Positions 13,801 through 25,800 of a stretch of DNA of 64,000 bases are shown here, piece by piece. Source of the DNA: Berberis thunbergii (lineage: Eukaryota > Streptophyta > Magnoliopsida > Ranunculales > Berberidaceae). The translations under genes were made by a program, and so were the position numbers. The first letter of the stretch is position 1. Each line of letters begins with the position of its first letter. The stretch is taken from assembly GCA_003290165.1 (NCBI GenBank), contig QNQO01007614.1, positions 1 through 64,000 of the forward strand. Reading direction: 5' to 3'. The notes below the pieces were generated by a model. That model did not search any database. It worked only from the letters and a program-made list of their open reading frames with translations, and had not been told where the DNA came from.

Positions 13801-16800
13801 CGCAGAGTTAGTACCACCGAAGTGAGAGAAGCTTTAAAAAGAATGAAGACAGGGAAGGCCGTTGGACCGGATGATATACCAATTGAAGTATGGAAATGTC
13901 TGGGAGAAGTTGGGATTCAATGGCTAACTAAGCTCTTTAATAGGATTCTGGGAACTAGAAAAATGCAAGATTCATGGAGGCATAGCATTGTGGTACCAAT
14001 TTATAAGAACAAAGGGGATATCCAGAATTGCTCGAACTATAGAGGGATAAAGCTTATGAGTCATACGATGAAACTTTGGGAGAGGGTTATAGAACAAAGA
14101 CTTAGGAGTTTAACCACGATTTCGGAGAATCAATTTGGATTTATGCCATGTAGGTCTACTACGGAGGCCATTTTCCTGCTTAGGCAAACTATAGAAAAAT
14201 ATCGAGAGGCACATAAGAGTTTGCATATGATTTTTATTGATCTGGAGAAAACATATGACAGGGTCCCCAGGGAGTTAATTTGGTGGGTGCTTGAAAGGAA
14301 GAAGTGTCTCAATGTTATGTCGATATCATTAAGGATATGTATGAAGGGGTTGTAACAAGTGTTCGCTCAGTAGGTGGGATGTCTAGTGAATTTCCAGTGA
14401 CAGTAGGACTACATCAAAGGTCGGCGTTAAGTCCATATCTCTTTGCTTTTGTCATGGATGAGTTGACGAGACATCTGCAAGAAGATGTACCTTGGTGCAT
14501 GTTATTTGCAGATGATATTGTCTTGATGGATGAGACTAGTGCAGGTTTAGGTCAGAAATTAGTTAAGTGGCAGGAAGCTTTAGAGAGTAAAGGTTTTAGA
14601 TTTAGCCGTTCGAAGACGGAGTATCTAGTGTGCAACTTTGGGTGTGAACCAAGAGGGAGAAGTAATGCAATTGAGATCGAAGGTGTCGAGGTCCCGGAGT
14701 GTGAGGCTTTTCGATACCTAGGGTCTATAATTCAAAAGAATAGGGCTATTGGAGCAGATGTAGACCACAAAATTAAAGCTGGTTGGTTGAAATGGCGAAT
14801 GGCGTCAGGAGTATTGTGCAATAGAAGAATGCCTGCAAGGCTAAAAGGGAAATGCTATAAGACCATTGTTCGACCAGCCATGCTATACGGTTCAGAATGT
14901 TGGGCTACTACGGGACAACATACGCATAGGATGGCAGTAGCAGAAATGCGTATGTTAAGGTGGATGTGTGATAAAACTCGTAAGGATAAAATTAGAAATG
15001 AAAGAATTAGGAGATACTTAGGTGTAGCGTCCATAGAGGAAAAAATTAGAGAAAGACGTTTAACTTGATTTAGTCATGTGCGGAGGAAACCAAGCACGAC
15101 GCCAATTAGAAAATGTTTAGATTGACAAGTTAATGGAGGGTGTAGACGGAGGGGACGACCGTTGAAAACTTGGATGAAGACGGTGAATGACGATATCATT
15201 GAGCTTGGATTAGGTGAGGAAATGTGGGAAGATCGCATTGCTTGGAAAACCAAAATTCATGTAGCCGACCCCGAAAATCTCGGGAATGGGCTTTGATGAT
15301 GATGATGATGAAGTTCTGTTAAAACTTGAACAATACATAAATATATACAAAACATCAATTGCTAAACAAAACTCCATCTAACCTATAGGAAGAAAAATGG
15401 ATCCAACGAGCTACTTTGTAGGAGCATAAAAGATAAATATATTGAGAACAAATCAAATTGGTGTACAAAGTTAAGAGACAAATTAATTTCAAATATAAAC
15501 TTATATATTTACAAAAAAAAAGGTTATTTGCGATTTTTCTATTAAAAAAAACTAATTAGAGGATACCCCAACATTTATCACTACTGCAGTCTCCCCAATA
15601 AATAGTAGTCAACATGCGTTGGTTGTCAAAAGACTCACGTTGATTATCAAAATGTCCTTCAAACATTAACCCACAAATAAACCTTGAGATACAAACATGT
15701 ATCTTGAGAAAAAACTAATGGGTCAAATTTTTCATGCATCTTCAGAAAAATTCTATAAATAACATACAAAACAAGACCTTGATATGCGAATTCATCTCAA
15801 GAAAATACTTAAAAAAACATTCTTCATCAAAGTAGACAAAAGAGATTGGTGTTGTTGATGGTTGGTAGCGATGGTGGGAAAGGGAAATAAATTAAGCATA
15901 AAGGGAAGGAGACGAAGAGAGGAGGCGAGGCAATTGTCGGTCTCGCAGTACATAGATAGAGAAAGCAGAAAATAAGAAATGGGTGGGCGGGGCAGGGTCG
16001 TCGACGTCACAGAGAACAGAGAGAGAGAGAGTGGTGGGGCGAGATGATGTTGTCGGCATCGCAGAATAGGCAAATCGAAAAAAACAAATCAAAAGTCAGG
16101 AGGGGCAAGTGCCCCAGCTTTGTGCCTACTTATAACCAAAATTTGAAACTATTGATACAAGTATTTCATTTATGCCAAAGAACTCACTTAATGGTGCATA
16201 GGAGTCTCAGCCAAATCCATTCTCCATGACGACCAAGGCCAACCCCTTCCCAAATGATCAACAAATTGACTCCTCAGAGGCTTGGCACGACAAAAATTCA
16301 TATCCTCTTAAAAAATTCACAACTTAGAAGATTATCAATGAATCATCAACCATTTTCTCCTTATTCTAGAATACACAACGGTTCCAGATAGGAATACCTC
16401 GCTTCATACACTGAATAGTAAAAAACATCCCATGACCGACTGTCAAGAAAAAAATATTAACCTGAAATATTAACTTGCTGAGGAAATCCTTTGAGCCAAA
16501 TGATTTTGTAGTCACTGGCTCATCGCCCTTGAAGGAATTTGATCCTTTTTCACTTCAAACATTTGGGGCTGAATCATCTTTAGTTGTTTTATTTTAGCTT
16601 GCAAACCACTACTGGTAGGATAGCCACCTTCTTGAGGTAATTTAGGCCCATTCATGGTTATGACCAGTGGCTGTAGCTTTGATTATTATGTAGGAGGGGT
16701 TATTATTACTAGCTTTGATGATTGTGTAGGAGAGGTTATTATTAAAGGCCGACGATATTGAAGGACATCTAAAGTTACACAATCACAAATGCTTTCAATT

Positions 16801-19800
16801 TGTAAGAAAATAAATTTAATGGAAAAAAAGCAGGAACACTGAACACACTGAATCTCTTCCACAAAATGTAATATATTTATTCTTTAGAATTTTTTAATAA
16901 AATAACCATCTAGAGTTTTCTTTTTGTACTATATTTAACAACATTTTTTCGACATATAAAAGATAGATAACTTTAAAAACATGAAAAAAAAAAGAAAAAA
17001 AATCTAGCAAAACATGAAACAGTTCCCATTAACTCTCATAATTTAATATGTTACGAGTATATTGTTTAGTAAAACGGAGACACAAACCCGTGGAATATTA
17101 AAATAAAATTTCCTAAGTCTAAGAGTACTAAAGATTAAATCACTAAAACAACCCCTTTCATTGTTTGAAAAAAATTCCTTGGGAGGTAGAATAATCCAAT
17201 TGTTTGACGCACGAAGTTGCTTTTACCTCTGGTGTTATAAGTAGAATTAGAGGGAAAATAAATTAATTAAAGTAAAGTCGATTATGAGAAAAAAAGAATT
17301 TTTATTTCAATTTCAGGATAGAAAAAACAAAACCCACCTTACAACATGAAAGTGCCATACTAGTATCATGGCCAATCCTTGAGGACTCTACGGCTGGTAG
17401 TCCAGGCTCCACAGGTCAGCATAACTAATACTTCCAGTGGCAAGCCGAAATAAAACAACTAAATTTTTCTCATCATAAAATAATCACTAATCGGAGACCC
17501 ACCAGCGAGGTTAACAAAGTTGAGATGAATCAACTGATGCTGATCACACACAAAATCACTTACCAATAGATGTTGAACTGTATGAGACGTACAATGAGGG
17601 GCCATCTAATGTAGTTTGTTTGAGTTGTATGGTTGTTGATCTTAGTTATGGAGGGTAGTATTTTGTTGTTGCTAGTGAGCTTAGAGATGGTTAGAAGCTG
17701 ATTTTAATTTCTGATTTGATTGGCTTTTGTGTGTTTGGCTGATGGATGGTTGTGAGAATGTACGCTGACTTTTTGTGCAAAGGCCCAAAGGTAGAGCCTT
17801 TGGAGATTTTTGTTGTAATCATTATGGGTTATCAGTCGGAAAAAAAAAAAAAAACCTGGCTTTTGGCAAGGGCAGCATGAGCGAGTATTAAATTATATCT
17901 ACTAACAAATTAAGAGACTATCTCTTTAAAATTTCTGAATCAAGATTAGATTCACAGTACAATGATAAACTGAAAAATAAAATTCATTGAAACAATAAGT
18001 CATTTAAGCTTTGCAAAGTCAATTCTCTTGCAAAACCAAATAACCCAAATACAACAATTTTGTTTTTACAAGTTTCATCTGAACAATTATTGTTAAAAAA
18101 TGTGACCTCAAAAATTTGTAGTTAAAAAGAAACACTTTGAAAATGTTTAATTGTCTGGAACGAGTAATAATTTGATACCAATTGTTAGGTTTATGCAAAG
18201 ATGTTATGAATTGACTAGGAATGGCAGTGGGACAGGTTTAGGTTTAGCATTTACATAACTTTGGATAGACCACACCTGATATAACATAAATGATAAATCC
18301 AAACTTGACCCTTTTGCATCATTTGATACTTGTGAATGAACCATAACTCACTTTTTTTCAATCACTTACCTACTGATAGCAATAATCCAAAATACCATTA
18401 AAAGTATTCAATGTTTTCCCTTTGCTTGAACCGTAGGGCGTGTTTGCTGTACCTGTATTATTTTTGTTTTCCATGGGATGAAAACTTTTTCTCACTTGCT
18501 ATCGCATTTCCATTTCCACTATTTTTATGATTTTCCATGGAAAAAAACACACCATTAGCTTTTAATGGGTGAGTAATATGCTAGGGTTGCAGAGGAGAGT
18601 TGCTTTATATATAACCAAAACATCTATGGTATTACAAGATTCCCGCCATACTCAAAAGGGTTTCGTCAGCTCTAGAATTCGTGAATATGTTCTGAAAACA
18701 CCCAATGGAAACACCCAGCTGTTGGACCCAATCCATGTTGCTTGTGAATATGGCCCCGAAAATATGAGTTGGTTATTAATATCCAGCAATCTTCTGCCCA
18801 AGGTTGTGGTTCACCTTCTTTTTGTATTAGCAAGTAGAAAGTGATCCAACAAATTTGTGAATATCTTTTATGGTTGAGAGATGAAAAAAGAAATTATCAA
18901 AAACTACCAACTGTTGGGATTGAACTTTTGTGTGAATTCAGCAGCACCCAGTTGGATGAATCGGACCAACAAGCTCGTGTTGAGGTCTATTTGAGTCTAA
19001 CGTAAATGCACACGTCCTACATCCATTCCATTAATAAATTCATGACCAATTGAACATGTACAACAATACCCTCACCGACATCTCCTAAATCATCCACCTA
19101 CATAACCAATGGAACATGTAAAACACCTACCGTTGCAGACATTCCTAAATCATCTACCATGCGTCCCTTTCGGCTGTTCAAAATCTCAACTGCGTAACAT
19201 CACATATTTCATTTGGATATTCAAACTTGGTCGTGTGTCTTTGTTACTAAAGATCATTTTCTTTACAAAAACAACCAAAGAAAGGGGGCCGAGATAACAT
19301 ACAACCACCTGGTCTATCTCGTGAAATAAATCCTCAATGTCTGTTCTTCCACGATAAACAAACTCCTCAAATGATGGCAAAGGTGGAGAAGGATCCAAAT
19401 TTTTTATTTTTTAAAATTCTCAAAGAAAAAAAGACCTACCTCACAAACCCATGTTCACGAAGAAAGGAAGTTCAGAATAGGAAGAGGAATGGGCAATGAA
19501 GAAAGAGATTGGTCAAATATCTCCCAATCTAAAAGCATAGAGGACACAAATTGGTAACTATGCATTCTCTCGTCTTAGTTGTCTTGCATAAGGATCTCAT
19601 TAAGAATCTTAGTCTACAAAGAGAAAGTGGTTCTCGAGGAGCGAGGATACCTAGTATTCATTTAAAATCATAGTGAATTGAAAATGAGAGAGGGCATGAG
19701 GCCTACTTTTATAAAATTCCTCAAGCCTGGGTGTCTAATCACCAGTTAGCCGTTGGCCGTTGAACGATTATTCATGACTAATAAAATTGAGGATCATTGC

Positions 19801-22800
19801 ATTGTACTCTGAACAAGTGCCTCGACAAATAATTGCCAACACGATTGAGTCACACCCCTCAAACTTACCGAGTAACCTTGTCCCCCTCCTCTTTTTTGTA
19901 GTCCCTCTGCCCTAGAAATACTTAAAGTAAATGAGAGGAGACAATAAAAATGAGACAATTATTGTTGTTGTTAGGGGTTGTTCAAGTAGGTCTAGTCTTC
20001 CTCTACCTTATCCAACAATACAAAGCAAAGTAGCAAATATTAATTTTTTCTTTTCCCTTTCATTTTGTTGACTCATATTGTTTTTCCTTGTCCTCGTTTC
20101 TCTACAAAACATAGTACCAAATTTTACTACTTTTTCTTTTCTCCTCCAATCTTTTTCCCGACCTCTTTTTTTGTTCTAATTTATAATTTTCATTACTTCT
20201 TTTTACAATGGTGATACTCATTTATATTATGATGTATTTGCAATATTTAGTAATATTAGTATTTTAGCCGTATTAGAAGTTCTAGTATTATTGTAATTGA
20301 GCATTGATTTTAAATTAGGTTTAGGCTTTGTTTTTTATCAGAGAAGCTAGGCTAGTTATAAATAAGTCATAGGTTGTTCATTGTTAATTGATTGATTGAA
20401 TAAGAAAACTTATTTTGTTTATTTCATCGTTGATTTATTTTATCATCGATTTATTTTCTTTCAATTATCGCATTGTTTTTCAATTCCAGTTTATTTTATA
20501 ATTTTAATTTTATTAATTGGTATCAGAGTCAAAATAGTTCTAATTAGTTTTAGTTTGTTCACTTTGAAGATTTTTTGTTGCTTGAAGAAAAGTTGTTTAG
20601 AAAAGTTTAGAAGATGACAGAAAAAAGAAACAAAAGGCTCGAGAAGCTACAGAAATAGAGGACACTTATATTCGTAGAGCTGAGGGCAAATCTCAGAGAG
20701 GCATCAAAGAGGATGGAACTAAGGATGGAGAGGATGGTTTTGATCTTCGACAAGGCCATGGGACAGACACAAACAACACCACCAGCATCGACAGCGCTGT
20801 AGGGGCCCACAATCAGCACTGTTGACAGCAGTGCTAATGGCCAATAGCATCTCCCCTCTGTCGATCGCCTCCCACATGCAATGCTCAACCGCGCACACCC
20901 ACCCTCCTCCATAGATGATCAACAACACCACATTGATCGACACACAATCGATCGACATCACCATCGAAGCCCAATCCAAGCAGACTTGATTGTTCGATTG
21001 TTGTTTTCAGCATTCCATTTTGCTCGATCACAGTTCATAGGCCTTAACCCCGATCGATCGATCACACCAATCATTGTTTCCCATTACTCGATCTATCTCC
21101 TTCACACATCCTCCATTGAAACCCCTTCCCTCTTCCCCGTCGCGACCCTCCTCCTCGCCGCCATTGCTAACTCTTCCTCTGTTTCAATCGATTTGGGGAA
21201 AATAATTTTTCTCCACAGTCCCTGCTCAATAATTGTATTTCAGTCTCTGCCTAAAAATTTTTACTCAAGTCCCAAAACCCCTTTTGCTATTTACACCTTG
21301 CCAACCTGTCAGTACCACCACATATGTTTGCTCCTAACACTATTTGTAGATATCGAACTGACTATGCACGTCAGTTTTTGTTGTCGATCAATTGAGGCAG
21401 GATTGATAGCCTAATCGCTAGTCTCAGTGGAATCAACAGTTTGATTGCAGTTCCACCTAGTGCACATTCAATCTCAGACCTACTGCAACCCCACTTCCCG
21501 CATCCATCGCCACCTCCTTACCCCCCAAAACAGATCGATTGCCGTCCACAGTTAGTTAACCACTACAGTTGGTGGATTCTGATAGCCACTTCAGTGGGTC
21601 AATTGACTTCAATAGTCCCTTCACTAGGTCAATTGGGCCTCTACCTCAACCTTCGATTGATTAGTCCTTTCCTTGTCCTCCTTCCCGTCTCAGCTTGACC
21701 CCCACAAACCCCTCCCCTCTTCCTCGATCACACTTCTGCTCTGTGTTTCAGTTTGTGAAAAATGAGAAAGGAAATATTTACAACAGTTCTTGCCCCTAAA
21801 TTTTCACTTAAGTCCCTGATCCCTTTACACTATTTACACACCACAACCGTTTATTACCACCATGTCCACTTGCATCATATTAACTGTCACGCCCCAATTT
21901 TCGAGACACCAAAATATCTTGAAAATTTAGATGTAACATAAACCAAAAACAATAACAAATCCATCATCAAAGCAAATAACACATACCATAGAGCGGGTTA
22001 GAGAACTCTTTGGCCAAAAAGTAAGGGTGTGTTTGGTTGCATGGAATCCTATGCCATGGGAATCCATGAGGGGACCCCTACATTTTAGGCTAAATTGATA
22101 TATCACCCACATCCACCATTTAATTTTGTGATCAATGGTGGGAATGAAAGTCCCATGAACATGAGAATCCCACTCTTTGGTCCCCCAAGGCATGATTTCC
22201 ATGTTCATAAGAATTTCATTCCCACCATTGATAACAAAATCAAATAGTGCATGTGAAGCTATACCTCAAACTAACCTAAAATGTAGGGGTCCCTTTATGA
22301 ATTCCCATGACATATGATTCCATGCAACCAAACACACCCAAAGAGTCATACACACCTCAAAAGAATTATCAATATTCCTTACAATACAAATGTTCACCTC
22401 AAATACCGCGATCCAGGTTAAAATTCCTGAGAACTAATCAATGGCATTAATAGTTTTTGTCAATGAATTCCTCCAATAACCAATACTATAAATTTTGTTC
22501 GAGGCAATACCGTATCCACCAATATCTCAAACAATTCCCTAGAGAGGATATCACAAACCTCTCATGCTTCTTGTCAAAGTTCACAATTTTGCCCAACGCA
22601 TCAACGACGGGATCCTCTATGCCCATTACCTCTCAAAAGATCAACTAGGGTCAACACATAGACCAAACAACACACTAACACTTCTAACTTCGCTACCCAA
22701 TCCCACATTCGAAGGCAGGCTAAGCATTGCTACTTAGTGTAACCATGACTCTGATACCAAACAGTTGCGTCTCAGTTTTCGAGATATTTTGGTGTCTCAA

Positions 22801-25800
22801 AAATCAAGCCTGACAGATCGATTATTTGCAATTGTTGGCAATGCCTCTTACCACCAGAAACGGTTGACTATAGTGATTTTAATGATGTTATTCACCACCA
22901 TAGGATGGATCATGTCACACCGCAGAACAAAGTTTATGATCCAATTTGGGTCAAATATGTGGCAAATTTTGAAGACGTTTTCACACACCATTCTCATTAG
23001 GCAGTGGATCTACTTCGTGTTTCAAATTCCTATTGGACTTATTTTAGTGTCAGGTTTTTCATTTGATTATTTGGGGGTACCAGCAATTACCAAAGCAAAG
23101 TTCGAGATTGCTTTCTGTTTGCGCACTTCGCCTTATGTTTAGTCACGAGTGATCTATTTTCATTGAACTTTTTCGATTTTAAGCTCGAGGACGAGCTTCT
23201 TCAACCCGGGAAGGTTGATGTAATTGGGTTAGTTAGTAATATTAGTATTTTAGCAGTATTAGAAGTTCTAGTATTATTGTAATTGAGTGTTAGTTTCCAA
23301 TTAGATTTAAGGTATGTTTCTTGTCAGAAAAGGTAGGTCACATATAAATAAGACATGTTGTTCATTGCTAATTAATTGATTGAATAAAAATTTATTTTGT
23401 TTATTTTATCATTGATTTAATTTTATTTTCAATTATCACATTGTCTTTCAATTCAAGTTTATTTTACAATCATATTATGTATATTACCTTTAATTAACAG
23501 TTACTAGGAATGGATAAAAATAATCTTCTTTACATGAATGACACGATTTTTTTAACAATCCTTGACTGGGTGGACAATCTACTCGCGCTCCTAGCTCAAG
23601 TCACTCACGAGAATAACAACTAAGAATTCCCAAAGGAACTCTTAGCCATGTGTCCCAAATGTACACCGACATTACCCAAGGGTGTTGCGCATGCTACCCA
23701 CACGCAAAATTCCCATAAGCGCCTGAACATTTACATAGTCCAAAACTGATTAACCCACAAACCCCAACATCATCACCAAGCATCAATATTATAAATCATG
23801 GGGAAACACCCATGCATTGAATCAATTTCATCACATACTAGCGTGCAAGCATCAACATTTGGCCATTAGGCAACACCTAAACCTCTTCCCAACACCCATG
23901 AGCTAGTATCAATCCCACAGGCGTAAATCTAACACCGCTCATAAGTCTGATGCATAGTCCATAGGGTAGCAATCCCAATGTGTAAACATCTAACACTAGT
24001 CCATCTAACACTGATCATAAGTTCGAGGCATAGTTCATAGGGTAGCACGTGAGTAACCTCATAGCAACATCCGTGTTCATGTTTTTCATCTCCATGGCAA
24101 CGTCAGAATGCTCTCAAGATCTTAACAACAGGGTCATCTTAGCATCTACCCTTCTACCAAAGGGAAAGTTGAAAACCAAAACCGTCAGCATAGACTATGA
24201 AGCACGGCAAACGCATCTAAAGAGACAGTACGAAGTACGAACACAACATATTGCCTTTGCATCAACTCTAAAGAGTTTAGCGCCCATTGTCTCACTTGAC
24301 TCAGAGATCATTGACACATCAATAACGGACATCATTGCCTAAACGCTGCCATGTTTGAACCAAGCTAGTGTGCAAGCACAAGTTCACCAAGTACACCCCT
24401 CCAAGGGAACCCCCAACTAGACCAAGAGTCAAGTTCCCATCGGTCCCAATGAGTAACATAATCATGTGACAAGCCTTCCAACACTTGTTTCTCTGCATGT
24501 ATCTAATCTCTAGACATACAAACACAACTTTCCTCATCCGCCAAGACAAATTGTACTTCCCAGGACTTGAAGCCTGAGCTTATGAGGTAGCAAAAGATAG
24601 CCTAGCAGATATTGAAAACAGAGTAATCATCCATGTAGCAATCCCATGCAACATTCCGCCAATTCTTCAATTTCCTAGCTCACTCGAGGTTTTATTGTGA
24701 TGGTGTTATGCTAGATGAAATGATTTCTATGCCACAAGTAACTACTGGTCAACTAGCATTGAAAACTATGATCAGAGTAGTAGAAGAGCTAATAGCAGGC
24801 GACAAATGTTCTAGGAAAGTCGGGAAGCGTCTCCAAAAAATTAGCTTGGGTGAATTATTAGGGGAAACACGCCAGTGACTGTCATAATCCTGCTATAGGC
24901 TGTCAAGAGAAGCTATCAAATACTAGGCCATAGCAATTTATCACTTTGAATTTAACTGTTAAACTGCACCTATTCTAACTTTAATGTCATAAAATAAAAA
25001 GGATATAAAAAAGACACTATGTATATGAAAGATCAAAATAGATAATCAAATTAGTGTTCCTTAATATTGTCTTATTAAGAGAAAGACAAAGAACCATGGC
25101 AAAATTACCTGCCATATAATTCAAATCTAGGATATCATGCTATGAAATGAATGAAAAGAAACTGAGAAAAACATGAGTGCCAGAGGTGTGAACCTATTCC
25201 TCAAAGTAAGTAAAAAACAAAATCGAATAGTCAAATTTGTTTAAATATCAAATACCAATAATACATTCGAAGAAATTATCATAAACTCACCTTGATCAGT
25301 CTGAGAAAAAACGCTCATAGGAATAAGGTCATCATCTTTACACATACTCAGGGAGTAACACTTGGGAACATTTCCAATATCATTGCCAGCCAATTCCATT
25401 GTGAACTGCTCATTGAATTAGAATTCATAAAGAATGCAAAAGTAATATCACAGATGAAAAATGTCACATGTAATATACAATACTATTATTTCAAACATCA
25501 ATACTTACTTACAAAATAAGGACACGACAAGGATTTTTATTTTTAATTTTTTTTATTAAAACTGTTAAAGAAACCCACAATGGTCGGGTTATTCTAATTC
25601 TTGAAAAAATCCAAACATGCCATTGTCATCAATTAAATGTAAGACACGTTGTTGAGTTCACTGTTCACCCAGCCAAACTCAGAAATTCAAATAACAAAAT
25701 CATCACTTGTTCGATCATGTTAATTTACAATAAAATCTAAAACGGTACCTAAATCAAGATAACAATGTGCCTTGCACAAAAATTCCAAGATACACATTGA

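Larger units (their letters stand above)
20230..23472 (+). mobile_element. Non-autonomous LTR retrotransposon (chromovirus-like ends)
   Basis: The 5' LTR starts at 20230 with TGATGTA. The 3' LTR (23216-23472) runs TGATGTA to ACAATCA. Both are about 260-285 bp and share long words such as GTATTAGAAGTTCTAGTATT. TATTA flanks the whole. A tRNA-Met type primer site TTGGTATCAGAGTC lies at 20517-20530. Before the 3' LTR stands CTCGAGGACGAGCTTCTTCA and a purine tract, which I associate with Tekay/Del-type chromoviruses. The 2.7-kb interior has no gag-pol domains and is itself interrupted by other elements, so any movement would need proteins supplied in trans. It lies opposite to TFIIF-beta inside intron 2. 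Confidence 0.8.
5719..25290 (-). other. GTF2F2: Giant intron 2 of TFIIF-beta (19.6 kb)
   Basis: Bounded by the phase-1 donor CAAG|GTGAGT and the acceptor TTTGAAG|GT. It contains a complete RTE LINE, an LTR element, hAT-like and Tourist-like elements and other repeat-like DNA, listed separately. No host exon was found inside. The embedded LINE and LTR element read in the plus direction, opposite to the gene. Confidence 0.93.

Noticed and set aside
17600..17860. Processed pseudogene with poly(A) tail
   Set aside because: The A-run is real, but no upstream coding similarity or flanking duplication was found.
18569..18844. 91-codon plus-strand frame as a gene inside the intron
   Set aside because: No family signature, no leader or splice context. 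Likely chance.
22765..23142. 125-codon frame as a membrane protein gene
   Set aside because: It spans an LTR-remnant border and the 3' region of another LTR element. The hydrophobic look comes from AT-rich noncoding DNA.
24670..24880. Captured exon in the TFIIF-beta intron
   Set aside because: Plausible-looking peptide, but no recognised family and no convincing acceptor and donor pair.
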